A stretch of 26,225 nucleotides of DNA from Spirochaeta sp. (GTDB lineage Bacteria > Spirochaetota > Spirochaetia > DSM-2461), in NCBI GenBank assembly GCA_030592625.1, contig JAUVIY010000002.1, positions 1-26,225 of the forward strand. Direction: 5' to 3'. The notes under the pieces are model-generated. The model did not search any database. It saw only the letters and a program-made list of their open reading frames with translations, and had not been told where the DNA came from. Within the stretch, counting starts at the first letter, position 1. Each line of letters opens with the position of its first letter. Position numbers and translations under genes: made by a program. Below, in pieces: positions 1-7,071 of this stretch.

Positions 1-540
1 GGGATCAGCGGCGCTGATGATGGCCAGTTTAAAAAGATACGCCTGGATAAGATCGAGAATCTGCATCGAAGTGGCCTCGACGGGAATCTTGCGAACCTCA
101 CCGGACTTCATTCCCTCACGGAGCATGCGGCGGAGCAGATGGTCGAGCTTGACGGTTCGACGTCGGATGGCCTCCGGGAAATTACGGTCTTCATGACGTT
201 TTTGGAGAAGAAAATCACCCAGACTGGTGATGAAATCCCGGCTGTGCCAGCTTTTGAAAATAATATCCGCGATGATTCTGCGAATTTGAGGTAATACAGG
301 ACCGGATCTGGAAGCAAACTCCCGGTAATCCGAGAACATCTCATCGGTATAATATTTCACCGCGTATGTAAAAATTTCTTCCTTGTCCCGGAAATAAAGG
401 TAAAGCGTAGGGCGGGAAATATCACAGGCCACGGCGAGATGGGACAAGCTGGTATTCTGATACCCTTTCCGAGCGAACAGGCTGAAGGCTTGCCGAAGAA
501 TGGCAATTTTTCGTTGTTTATGGTCAATAATCTTCGGCAT
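1..540 (-). CDS. TetR/AcrR-family transcriptional regulator (3' end cut by window)
   Basis: The frame is open from an ATG at 540 down to position 1, giving at least 180 residues starting MPKIIDHKQRK; the C-terminus lies outside the window. Residues about 10-55 form a typical TetR helix-turn-helix, with the recognition-helix signature SRPTLYLYFRDKEEIF. The rest is a mostly helical ligand/dimerisation domain with no recognisable specificity. A GGAG lies 14 bases before the ATG, which is rather far, so the start is likely but not certain. The gene is on the same strand as fabHDGFZ and 222 bp downstream of fabZ, so it may be a separate transcript. TetR proteins such as FabR, DesT and FasR control fatty-acid genes; a similar role here is inferred from position only. 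Confidence 0.85.
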   Translation of the reverse strand, partial: MPKIIDHKQRKIAILRQAFSLFARKGYQNTSLSHLAVACDISRPTLYLYFRDKEEIFTYAVKYYTDEMFSDYREFASRSGPVLPQIRRIIADIIFKSWHSRDFITSLGDFLLQKRHEDRNFPEAIRRRTVKLDHLLRRMLREGMKSGEVRKIPVEATSMQILDLIQAYLFKLAIISAADP

Positions 541-762
541 TGCTGAACCGGCATCTCCTCATCCCCGTTGTTCCGGCAAACGGGTTTTCTACAAATTGTT
601 GATCTCTGCCGCCAACCCGCTACACCCAATCTCAAACCTCAAATCCAACAACAGCGATTAACATCCCGGAATGGAGACACCGCTCGTCAAGCGGGCTCGC
701 GTACGACCCCGGTTCCTCGCGGTACCTCCTTCCCTCTCGATCTTCGACTCATCCGCTGGAGG
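541..762. other. Intergenic gap between fabZ and the TetR gene
   Basis: I see no gene in these 222 bp and no convincing rho-independent terminator after fabZ. A small perfect stem, CCGCT and AGCGG around a 5-base loop, lies near 681-695 but has no T-tract. No strong sigma70 promoter for the TetR gene could be picked out. Confidence 0.5.
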
Positions 763-1185
763 TTAACCTTCCCTGTCTCCCATCAGACAGAGCCATGAGG
801 CTTCCGCTACCACCTGGTTATCGACATAGGCCTTTCCGGTCTGGCGAATGCCTCGGGAATCCGCCCGGACGTTCTCCACCTCAAAACGCACTTCGTCTCC
901 GGGAACCACCTGACGACGAAATTTCACCTTGTCGACAGTCGCCAGGAAGAACAGCTTGTCTCCCAGAATGCCCGACTGAGCCACACCGGCACCGCCGCAC
1001 TGGGCCATGGATTCAACCAGAACAACCCCCGGAACCACAGGATATCCGGGAAAATGACCTTTAAAGAAAAAATCATTCTCTGTGTATTTACGGGTTCCCA
1101 CTATACGTTCGTCACTCACCTCATCGAGCTTGTCGACAAAGAGGAACGGCTCTCTATGGGGTAAAAGTTCTTTTATATCTTTCAT
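763..1185 (-). CDS. fabZ: 3-hydroxyacyl-[ACP] dehydratase FabZ
   Basis: FabZ dehydrates 3-hydroxyacyl-ACP to trans-2-enoyl-ACP in the elongation cycle of type II fatty-acid synthesis, in the cytoplasm. The 140-residue protein has the normal family length and a hot-dog fold sequence. The N-terminal LLPHREPFLFVD motif is present. The catalytic His is H44 in GHFPGYPVVPG and the catalytic Glu is E58 in VLVESMAQ. The ATG at 1185 is preceded by GGAGA with a 6-base spacer. It is the last gene of the fab operon, 31 bp after fabF. The E58 active site fits FabZ; FabA normally has Asp there. Confidence 0.95.
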   Translation of the reverse strand: MKDIKELLPHREPFLFVDKLDEVSDERIVGTRKYTENDFFFKGHFPGYPVVPGVVLVESMAQCGGAGVAQSGILGDKLFFLATVDKVKFRRQVVPGDEVRFEVENVRADSRGIRQTGKAYVDNQVVAEASWLCLMGDREG

Positions 1186-1216
1186 ATCATTTCTCCGCTT
1201 TCATCTTTTCCCCGCC

Positions 1217-2464
1217 TTACTCCTCGAATTTCTTGAAGATCAGCGAGCCGTTATGGCCGCCGAAACCGAGATTGTCGGAAAGAACAGCTCGGAGGTCCGC
1301 TTTGCGCCCGACATTGGGGACGTAATCCAGATCACACCTCTCGTCGGGATTCTCCAGGTTGATGGTGGGAGGAAGGAATCCATCCCGGAGAGCCAGGAGA
1401 CTGATAATGGCCTCCATTCCACCGGCACCGCCCACCATATGGGCCGTCATCGACTTGGTGGAGGATATGGGCATCTTGTATGCGTGGTCACCAAAGGCTT
1501 TCTTTATGGCCATGGTTTCCAGGGGATCGTTGGTAGGGGTGGAGGTGCCGTGGGCGTTCATGTAATCAATCTCCGAGGGCTCCATTCCCGCATCCTGCAG
1601 AGCCAATTTCATAGACCTGGCCGGACCGTTTCCTTCCGTATCGGGGCTGGTGAGGTGATATGCGTCACAGGTTATGCCGTAACCGGCCACCTCGCCGTAA
1701 ATCTTTGCACCCCGGTCCAGAGCATGTGTCAGTTCCTCAAGTATTAGAATACCCGAGCCCTCGCCCATCACAAATCCATCCCGATCCTTGTCGAAGGGTC
1801 GGCTCGCGGCGGTGGGATTGTCGTTGTATTTCGTCGACAATGCGGTGAGTTGGACGAATCCCGCGATTCCGAAGGGCGTGACGGCAGCTTCCATACCACC
1901 GGTGATGGCGACATCAATCTGTCCGTAACGAATGGCATTCAGGGCCGAACCGATAGAATCGGTGGCCGAAGCACAAGCCGTCACCACGCAATAGCAGGGG
2001 CCATGAAATCCGAACCTGATGGCGATATTGGCCGGTCCCTCATTGATAATCATCTTGGGAACAGTCATGGGGGAAACGCCTTTTGGCCCCCGGGCCACCA
2101 GTTGGCGTACCCCTTCTTCGGTGACTTCGTATCCGCCGATTCCGTTCCCCATGATGACGCCTGCCCGTTCGGGATCTACACCACCCTTGTCCAGGCCGGC
2201 ATCCTCCATAGCCTGGGCGGCCCCGGCCACGGCAAACTGGGTGAAACGGGCCTGTTTCCGGGCTTCTTTCTTATCCATCCAGACCTTAGGATCGAAATTT
2301 TTGACTTCACCCGCAACTTTACTGGTGAACTCTTCGGTATCGAATGCGGTAATCCGTGCAATTCCGCTCTTTCCGGCTTTTACGGCTTCCCAGGTATTGG
2401 CCACATCATGGGCCAGGGGATTGACGGTTCCAAGACCTGTAACAACAACTCGTCTGCGTTCCAT
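1217..2464 (-). CDS. fabF: 3-oxoacyl-[ACP] synthase II FabF (KAS II)
   Basis: FabF condenses malonyl-ACP with acyl-ACP, the chain-elongation step of type II fatty-acid synthesis. The 415-residue protein has the thiolase fold and the full KAS I/II triad: nucleophile C164 in TACASATDS, H305 in NAHGTSTPTND and H342 in TKSMTAHMVGGAGG. The C-terminal NLGFGGHNGSL is also typical. I chose the ATG at 2464 (MERRRVVVTGLG) because GGGAGA lies 5 bases upstream. An in-frame ATG at 2476 would overlap the fabG stop (TAATG) and add four residues that the family lacks. In many bacteria acpP sits between fabG and fabF; here the genes are essentially abutted and acpP is absent. Confidence 0.96.
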   Translation of the reverse strand: MERRRVVVTGLGTVNPLAHDVANTWEAVKAGKSGIARITAFDTEEFTSKVAGEVKNFDPKVWMDKKEARKQARFTQFAVAGAAQAMEDAGLDKGGVDPERAGVIMGNGIGGYEVTEEGVRQLVARGPKGVSPMTVPKMIINEGPANIAIRFGFHGPCYCVVTACASATDSIGSALNAIRYGQIDVAITGGMEAAVTPFGIAGFVQLTALSTKYNDNPTAASRPFDKDRDGFVMGEGSGILILEELTHALDRGAKIYGEVAGYGITCDAYHLTSPDTEGNGPARSMKLALQDAGMEPSEIDYMNAHGTSTPTNDPLETMAIKKAFGDHAYKMPISSTKSMTAHMVGGAGGMEAIISLLALRDGFLPPTINLENPDERCDLDYVPNVGRKADLRAVLSDNLGFGGHNGSLIFKKFEE

Positions 2465-2475
2465 AATATCTCCCA

Positions 2476-3216
2476 TTACATCACCAACCCGCCGTCGACC
2501 CGAATCACCTGACCGGTAATGTAGGAGGACAGCTCGCAGGCCAGATAAAGTACTGTATTTGCGACATCTTCGGCCTCGCCCATGCGCCCCAGGGGAATCG
2601 CTTTGGCGTATTCCGATTTCACCTCATCGGTGAGTTTATCGGTCATGGCCGTAGCGATAAAGCCCGGGGCCACGGCGTTCACCCGGACGTTCCGTTTGGC
2701 GGTTTCCTTGGCCAGGCTCTTTGTGAATCCGATGAGGCCTGCTTTGGATGCCGAGTAATTGGTCTGTCCTGCATTGCCCATCTGTCCCACAACCGAAGCC
2801 ATGTTAATGATACTGCCGGATTTCTGCTTCAGAGCCATGAAGGCCGAGACTTCCCGGGCTACCAGGAAGGCGCCGGTGAGATTCACCTTGATAACCGATT
2901 CCCACTGGTCCAGGGGCATGCGGAACACCATTCCGTCCCGGGTGATACCGGCGTTGTTCACCAGAACATCGAGTTTGCCGTCAGAAGTAATATCCTTGAC
3001 GAGGGCTTTAACCTGATCTTCATCGGTGATGTTGGCCGAATGGAAGGTAACCGTCGCACCATTCTTTGCGGCGGCATCCATTTCCGTCTTGTGCGGACCT
3101 TCATTAAAGTCGCAATAATGGATGGAAGCACCCTCTTCAAGGCACTTCATGATGATTTCCTTACCGATGCCCTGGGCTCCACCGGTTACAAGGACTTTCT
3201 TTCCTTCAAGAAGCAT
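2476..3216 (-). CDS. fabG: 3-oxoacyl-[ACP] reductase FabG
   Basis: FabG reduces 3-oxoacyl-ACP to 3-hydroxyacyl-ACP with NADPH. The protein is a 246-residue classical short-chain dehydrogenase. It has the cofactor-binding TGGAQGIG at 11-18, NNAG at 87-90, catalytic S141 in NMASVVGQMGN, and the Y154-x-x-x-K158 pair in YSASKAG. The C-terminal SSYITGQVIRVDGGLVM is diagnostic for FabG among SDRs. The AGGAG ribosome-binding site overlaps the fabD stop codon, with an 8-base spacer. Its position between fabD and fabF supports the FabG assignment over a generic SDR; the second SDR in the window (16904-17629) lacks this context. Confidence 0.95.
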   Translation of the reverse strand: MLLEGKKVLVTGGAQGIGKEIIMKCLEEGASIHYCDFNEGPHKTEMDAAAKNGATVTFHSANITDEDQVKALVKDITSDGKLDVLVNNAGITRDGMVFRMPLDQWESVIKVNLTGAFLVAREVSAFMALKQKSGSIINMASVVGQMGNAGQTNYSASKAGLIGFTKSLAKETAKRNVRVNAVAPGFIATAMTDKLTDEVKSEYAKAIPLGRMGEAEDVANTVLYLACELSSYITGQVIRVDGGLVM

Positions 3217-3227
3217 AATTCTGACTC

Positions 3228-4163
3228 CTACTCTTTATCTTTGATACTATCCAGATCCCCGACGGTACCCGCGGGGAGACAAATTCCATTCAGTCCCGAT
3301 TTTCCCCAGAGGCCGGCAAGAACCTTGCCAGGGCCGGCTTCATAAAGGGCCAGGGGTGACGTTTCGGCGATTGAGGCCATGAGGTCCATCCACTTGACGG
3401 TGTGTGTAACCTGCTCAACCAGAAGGGTCCGGGCCTCATCTCCGCTCTTCACCGGCATCGCACTCACATTCGACCAGACTGTTTTCACAGGATCGTTGAA
3501 ACTGATTTCCGCAAGCAGGGATTCCATGGACCGGGCAGGACCGGCCATAAGCGGGGTATGAAACGGGCAGGATACCTTCAGCGGGATGATCCGGCGGGCA
3601 CCTGCGGCCTTGAGGGCTTCCCCTGCGCCATCCATACCGGCCTTCGTACCGCCGATGGCCACCTGGGTCGGACCGTTTTCATTGGCGCTCCAGACATCCT
3701 CCAACCCATCGAGGGCTGAGCAAACCGCATCGGGGCCGATACCGATAACCGCGGCCATGCCAATTTCGCCCTTCTCGGCGGTAATGACGGCCCCGGCTGC
3801 TGCCATGAACTCACCCCGTGCAGCAACCGCCTTAAGGGCATCCTCAGGCGTCAGAACTCCGGCATCCACCATGGCGGTATATTCGCCCAGACTGTGTCCG
3901 GCGGCACCTGCGGATTTGAATCCTTCCGCCAGCAGGGCTTCACGGGCTGCCAGACTCGCCAGAACGATAGCGGGTTGGGCGTTCTCGGTAGCCTTCAGGT
4001 CTTCTTCGCTGCCTTCGAAAAGTAGAGCCTTCATATCCCTGCCGCATGCATCCGAGGCCAGGCTGAAGAGTTTTTTCACAGCATCGTATTTATCAAACAG
4101 GTCCCTGGCCATACCGGAAAACTGACTACCCTGGCCGGGGAAAAGAAAAATCGTACCACTCAT
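3228..4163 (-). CDS. fabD: Malonyl-CoA:ACP transacylase FabD
   Basis: FabD moves malonyl from CoA to the acyl carrier protein, supplying the extender for all FabH/FabF condensations. The 311-residue length is normal. The N-terminal FLFPGQGSQ motif, the nucleophile S91 in GHSLGEYTAM, R116 and the catalytic H202 in SCPFHTPLM are all present. The ATG at 4163 is preceded by GGAGG with an 8-base spacer. It lies 130 bp after fabH, the only large gap in the operon, and that gap holds two heptamer-period repeat arrays. The 12-bp gap to fabG implies coupled translation. Confidence 0.96.
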   Translation of the reverse strand: MSGTIFLFPGQGSQFSGMARDLFDKYDAVKKLFSLASDACGRDMKALLFEGSEEDLKATENAQPAIVLASLAAREALLAEGFKSAGAAGHSLGEYTAMVDAGVLTPEDALKAVAARGEFMAAAGAVITAEKGEIGMAAVIGIGPDAVCSALDGLEDVWSANENGPTQVAIGGTKAGMDGAGEALKAAGARRIIPLKVSCPFHTPLMAGPARSMESLLAEISFNDPVKTVWSNVSAMPVKSGDEARTLLVEQVTHTVKWMDLMASIAETSPLALYEAGPGKVLAGLWGKSGLNGICLPAGTVGDLDSIKDKE

Positions 4164-4212
4164 GAGGGAACCTCCTTAGCGAAGGCGAAGCCGATCGCTG
4201 CGGTCAAAAAAT

Positions 4213-4240
4213 ATGAGAAATGAAATATGAAAGATGAGAA
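4213..4240 (+). repeat. Degenerate 7-bp tandem array, core ATGARAN, four units
   Basis: Four consecutive heptamers read ATGAGAA, ATGAAAT, ATGAAAG and ATGAGAA in the fabH-fabD gap. The period is exactly 7 and the first four positions are invariant. It belongs to the group of heptamer arrays described in the findings. Confidence 0.75.
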
Positions 4241-4249
4241 ACTCAGGTA

Positions 4250-4277
4250 TTCTTTCCGCTTTTCGCTTTCCGCTTTC
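4250..4277 (+). repeat. Degenerate 7-bp tandem array, core CGCTTTY, four units
   Basis: Consecutive units read TTCTTTC, CGCTTTT, CGCTTTC and CGCTTTC, again with period 7, nine bases after the ATGARAN array. It lies in the fabH-fabD gap, within the presumed fab mRNA. Confidence 0.75.
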
Positions 4278-4293
4278 ATCATTAATCCAACGG

Positions 4294-5274
4294 CTACCAT
4301 ACGATGTAATTCCCTCCGTAGGTGAGTCCTCCGCCGAAACCGACGGTGAGAATTTTCATGCCCTTCTTCAGCAGACCCTTTCTGTCCATTTCGGCCAGGG
4401 CAAGAGGTATGGAGGCGGAAGATGTATTGGCAAACTCTTCCATGTTCAAATAGTACTTCTCCATGGGGATCTTGGCCCGTCTTGAAGCGGCGAGGATAAT
4501 TCTGTAATTAGCCTGATGAGGAACGATGTAGTCCACGTCATCGGCAGTCAGACCGTTGCGCTTCATCAGTTCCATTACGATTTCCACATTCACTTTAACA
4601 GCGAAGTTGTAGACTCGTTGACCATCCATGTAGATATAAAGATCTTCTTCAGGGGTTTCACCGGGTATGAATGGGGTTGCAGTACCACCGATCGGCATGT
4701 TGAGAGCGTCGTAACCCGTACCGTCGGTACGGAGGACACTGTCGACAATCCCTTCGCCTTTCACCCTGGGAGTCAGGACAACAGCTCCGGCTCCATCGCC
4801 GAAGAGTACGGCGGTGCCCCGGTCATTCCAGTTTGTAATGGCCGAGAGCTTCTCGACTCCGATTACCAGAATGTTCTTCGCGGTCCCGGCGAGGATGAGC
4901 CCCCGTCCCAGCTCCAGACCATAGACAAAGCCCGTACAGGCGGCCTTCACATCGAAAGAACCGATATTACCGATTCCGAGGTTTCTCTGGACGAGGTTCG
5001 CCGTGGCCGGGAAATCCCGATAATCCGGGGTAATCGTGGCGACAATGATAATATCGACGTCGTCCTTGGACATTCCCGCCTTCTCCAAGACTTCCTTGGC
5101 AGCCTCGGTAGCCATATAGGAACATGTTTCCTTATCCGATGCGATATGTCGGTTTCCGATACCGGTGTGAGTACGAATCCATTCATCGGATGTATCAACT
5201 GTTTTTGAGAGTTCTTCATTACTGACCCGTCGGGCGGGAATATAAGACCCAACAGATGCGATTCCTGCAGTCAT
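4294..5274 (-). CDS. fabH: 3-oxoacyl-[ACP] synthase III FabH (KAS III)
   Basis: FabH starts fatty-acid synthesis by condensing an acyl-CoA primer with malonyl-ACP. The 326-residue protein has the thiolase fold and the KAS III triad: C113 in KAACTGFVYGLELG, H253 in VPHQANYRI and N283 in EFANTSSASIPLAL. The C-terminal GFGGGLTYGG is typical. The ATG at 5274 follows AGGAGG with a 4-base spacer. It is the first gene of the operon, directly behind a strong promoter. Primer preference (acetyl or branched) cannot be read from the sequence. The neighbouring decayed acc genes show that its malonyl-CoA must come from a carboxylase encoded elsewhere. Confidence 0.96.
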   Translation of the reverse strand: MTAGIASVGSYIPARRVSNEELSKTVDTSDEWIRTHTGIGNRHIASDKETCSYMATEAAKEVLEKAGMSKDDVDIIIVATITPDYRDFPATANLVQRNLGIGNIGSFDVKAACTGFVYGLELGRGLILAGTAKNILVIGVEKLSAITNWNDRGTAVLFGDGAGAVVLTPRVKGEGIVDSVLRTDGTGYDALNMPIGGTATPFIPGETPEEDLYIYMDGQRVYNFAVKVNVEIVMELMKRNGLTADDVDYIVPHQANYRIILAASRRAKIPMEKYYLNMEEFANTSSASIPLALAEMDRKGLLKKGMKILTVGFGGGLTYGGNYIVW

Positions 5275-5326
5275 CGGTCCTCCTGTACGTACCGGCCTTC
5301 GAATTACCGGTATAAAGTATATCAGG

Positions 5327-5355
5327 ATTATTTACAAATCATCGAAATCTGTCAA
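5327..5355 (-). promoter_or_regulatory. Sigma70 promoter of the fab operon
   Basis: On the minus strand TTGACA (5355-5350, 6/6) and AATAAT (5332-5327, 5/6) are separated by exactly 17 bases. The predicted mRNA begins about 45 bases before the fabH start. It is the best promoter match in the window. Confidence 0.75.
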
Positions 5356-5363
5356 TATTGACA
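5350..5363. promoter_or_regulatory. 14-bp palindrome over the fab -35 box; candidate operator
   Basis: TGTCAATATTGACA is a perfect palindrome, and its downstream half is the -35 hexamer of the fab promoter. A dimeric repressor bound here would block RNA polymerase. The TetR protein at the end of the cluster is the obvious candidate, but this is inference. One or two perfect 14-bp palindromes are expected by chance in a window this long; the placement is what makes it interesting. Confidence 0.45.
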
Positions 5364-5400
5364 CCGAGACCTTTGGTTGTTCGTATCCCCCGCATAGACA

Positions 5401-5679
5401 GCTGCTCCCGTTGCGACCGCCATTCCCCGGGAAACGAACACTGAAATCATCACATCACCCCTCGTGGAATCGTTTTATCGTTCTCCTGCTACCGATGCAC
5501 CTGCCTTCGTCGATGAAGGCAGCAACATCCAGGCGGTGATTCCTTATGTATCATCGAAGCCATGAAAATCATGAATAAGCTCGAAGCTGAATTTCCCTTG
5601 TAAAATAGTCATGATCCTCGCCGAGAACGGCCAGATGGTTGAATATGGCGCCCCCCTGTTTAAGGTGAAGCGGGCGTAA
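5401..5679 (+). pseudogene. accB: Decayed biotin carboxyl carrier protein (accB)
   Basis: Frame 1 reads an Ala/Pro-rich linker and then EIITSPLVESFYRSPATD and APAFVDEGSNIQA, the start of a BCCP biotinyl domain. A base is lost near 5535, and the sequence continues in another frame through the biotinylation motif CIIEAMKIMNKLEAEF. An extra T near 5598 returns it to frame 1 for KIVMILAENGQMVEYG and the C-terminal PLFKVKRA stop. Apart from these two frameshifts the C-terminal domain is complete. The N-terminal part is gone: a TAG lies in frame at 5395. The stop overlaps the next ATG as TAATG, the usual accB-accC junction. Part of the fabH promoter region now lies where its 5' end should be. Confidence 0.85.
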
Positions 5680-5917
5680 TGATTAGGTCTACTACTTATT
5701 GTCAACCGCGGCGAGATTGCCGTCCGTATTATCCGGCTGCCGGAGGCGGAGGCCGCTGCATGCGCATCATCCGCAATCCCGTGGAACTCGAAGAGAACAT
5801 CTGTATCGCCTCGTCCGAAGCCATAAGTATCTTTTCCGACGCCAAGGGTGAGGTTATCTACCTCGGTGAGCGGGACTGTTCAGTCCAGAAGAACTACCAG
5901 GAACTCCTGGAAGAGAG
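5679..5917 (+). pseudogene. accC: Decayed biotin carboxylase (accC), internally deleted
   Basis: After the ATG, a one-base shift gives LLIVNRGEIAVRII, the start of every AccC. The sequence then jumps over about 140 residues to the ATP-grasp glycine loop AAGGGGRCMRIIRNP, followed by ELEENICIASSEAISIF. A second deletion removes the stretch before KGEVIYLGERDCSVQ, which is followed by YQELLEESPS. Here similarity to AccC stops; a functional AccC has about 450 residues, so this cannot be active. The conserved pieces appear in the right order, showing decay in place rather than chance similarity. No second copy lies in this window. Confidence 0.85.
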
Positions 5918-6100
5918 CCCATCCTCAGGGATCTCAAGTTCCTCATGTCCAAAACGCCGGAACAGCTCATCCGCTATCGTTCAAAGAAAATCCGGGAAAT
6001 CGGCCATGTGAACGGAAATAATGCAAAAGTTCAGGACCTTTCCGGCATCTTCGCCAAGGTGTTTGGTAGGAGTCAGGAGTCGGGAGTCGGTTTTTGGTGA
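5918..6100 (+). pseudogene. accA: Possible C-terminal remnant of acetyl-CoA carboxylase carboxyltransferase alpha (accA)
   Basis: In a third frame, directly after the accC remnant, the reading is ILRDLKFLMSKTPEQLIR, then YRSKKIREIGHVNG and a tail ending in TGA at 6098-6100. This resembles the AccA C-terminus, where a helix with the pattern L-x-x-L-x-x-L is followed by (S/T)PE(E/Q)L-x-x-x-R-x-x-K-x-R-x-x-G. No start codon or N-terminal domain is present. The order accB-accC-accA fits a collapsed acc operon, with accD and most of accA deleted. The match is short, so the identity is tentative. The last third overlaps a heptamer repeat. Confidence 0.45.
6068..6088 (+). repeat. 7-bp tandem array, core RGGAGTC, three units
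   Basis: AGGAGTC, AGGAGTC and GGGAGTC follow one another with exact period 7 at the end of the decayed acc region. Confidence 0.75.
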
Positions 6101-6189
6101 CTGTCGGGATCGTTCCTCGCTTCGCTGTGGTACGACCCTGGATCTCTGGCGGGGATTGGTTTGATTCTTATGCTGTTTCGAAAACCACA

Positions 6190-6218
6190 CTGTCATCGCC
6201 ACTACCTTGTGCTAGACT
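6190..6218 (+). promoter_or_regulatory. Candidate leaderless promoter of the orphan lipoprotein gene
   Basis: CTGTCA (6190-6195) and TAGACT (6213-6218) are spaced by 17 bases, each 4/6 to consensus. Only 7 bases separate the -10 box from the ATG at 6226, so transcription would start at or next to the start codon. No Shine-Dalgarno sequence is present. Confidence 0.4.
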
Positions 6219-6225
6219 GATATCG

Positions 6226-6762
6226 ATGAAGCCCGTCCTGACTATCATTGCCATATCAACACTGCTCCTTTTTGCCGGCTGTAAGCCCGGCCCCACCATA
6301 ATCGTCGGTTCGGTAAGTTTTCTGAATCCGACTGGGCAATACCGAGACTTTCCTCCAGCAGGATATGTCGGACCCATGAATGACGATGTTGCCTATATCA
6401 GGCTTCTGGACAACGATGGCGGCGGTCCCACGATTTGGGAATCTGCGGCGATACCCGCCGGAAGTGTTATATCACCCTTTGTTGGAACCGGGACATCCGA
6501 TGAAGGCGAGTACATCAATTCATTTATCATCACACTCACCGATGCTCAGATTGCCGGATTGACAATGCCGCTGCGCCTTGAAGCCTTTCTTTACGATGCA
6601 CCGATTATTGCGGCCTTTCCGGCATTAAATCCCGTTGTTGATGCCGACAGGTACTCCTATTATGATCCCGCATGGGAGGGTGACCCAGGGTGGTATCATG
6701 CCTTCAGTATTCAAGTGAACGAGGTAAGAATCTCTCATTTATTAATTACGATACCCTTCTGA
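6226..6762 (+). CDS. Orphan lipoprotein of unknown function
   Basis: This 178-residue protein begins with a clear lipoprotein signal, MKPVLTIIAISTLLLFAGC, with the lipidated Cys at 19. I chose the ATG at 6226 because it places the positive N-terminus and hydrophobic core correctly. Upstream in-frame extension to 6094 reads through repeat and spacer sequence. The mature part is rich in Gly, Asp, Pro and aromatic residues and is mostly beta-like. It has no further cysteines, no membrane segments and no motif I recognise. It has no operon partner: decayed acc genes precede it and hsp20, with its own promoter, follows. It may be a lineage-specific surface protein. Confidence 0.7.
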   Translation: MKPVLTIIAISTLLLFAGCKPGPTIIVGSVSFLNPTGQYRDFPPAGYVGPMNDDVAYIRLLDNDGGGPTIWESAAIPAGSVISPFVGTGTSDEGEYINSFIITLTDAQIAGLTMPLRLEAFLYDAPIIAAFPALNPVVDADRYSYYDPAWEGDPGWYHAFSIQVNEVRISHLLITIPF

Positions 6763-6991
6763 CATTCCTGCTCTTGCCGCCATTCGACACGGGTATCGGG
6801 CCACAATGACTCGCGTCGGGTAGTTATGACACACTACAATTCACCTCTCTGCCGGCTGCTTCAAAATGACACAATCAGAGCAATTCCCGGCACCTCGCCA
6901 GAGGTCATTCCGAAAATTCCTGGACATTCAATGAGTCTCAATATATATTAATTCCTTATATAGTAAGAATATATATCTTTAGCATCATAAG
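6763..6991. other. Non-coding spacer before hsp20
   Basis: No gene or terminator is visible here. The last 60 bases are very AT-rich (runs such as AATATATATTAATT), as expected for flexible DNA upstream of a promoter. Confidence 0.5.
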
Positions 6992-7009
6992 TTGGCACAC
7001 TATATGCTT
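6992..7009 (+). promoter_or_regulatory. Candidate sigma54 (-24/-12) promoter of hsp20
   Basis: TTGGCACACTATATGCTT has the GG and GC dinucleotides exactly 10 bases apart and matches the TGGCAC-N5-TTGC consensus except for one T in the -12 block. It would give a leader of about 50 bases. The AT-rich tract just upstream could bind a bending protein. An alternative sigma70 reading (TTAGCA, 16-base spacer, TATATG) uses overlapping bases, so the assignment is not settled. Confidence 0.45.
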
Positions 7010-7071
7010 ATATATCAGTGTCGACGTTAATCGACGAGAAAAACATAAATCAAGCCTTAGGAGGCATACAA

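Noticed and set aside
2465..2476. fabF start at the ATG overlapping the fabG stop.
   Set aside because: The ATG at 2464 has the better-placed ribosome-binding site and matches the family N-terminus.
701..6140. Similar pieces GTACGACCC and GTTCCTCGC at 701-725 and 6111-6140, possibly a REP-like element.
   Set aside because: The two 9-mers occur in swapped order, there is no clear hairpin, and such pairs of short matches can arise by chance.
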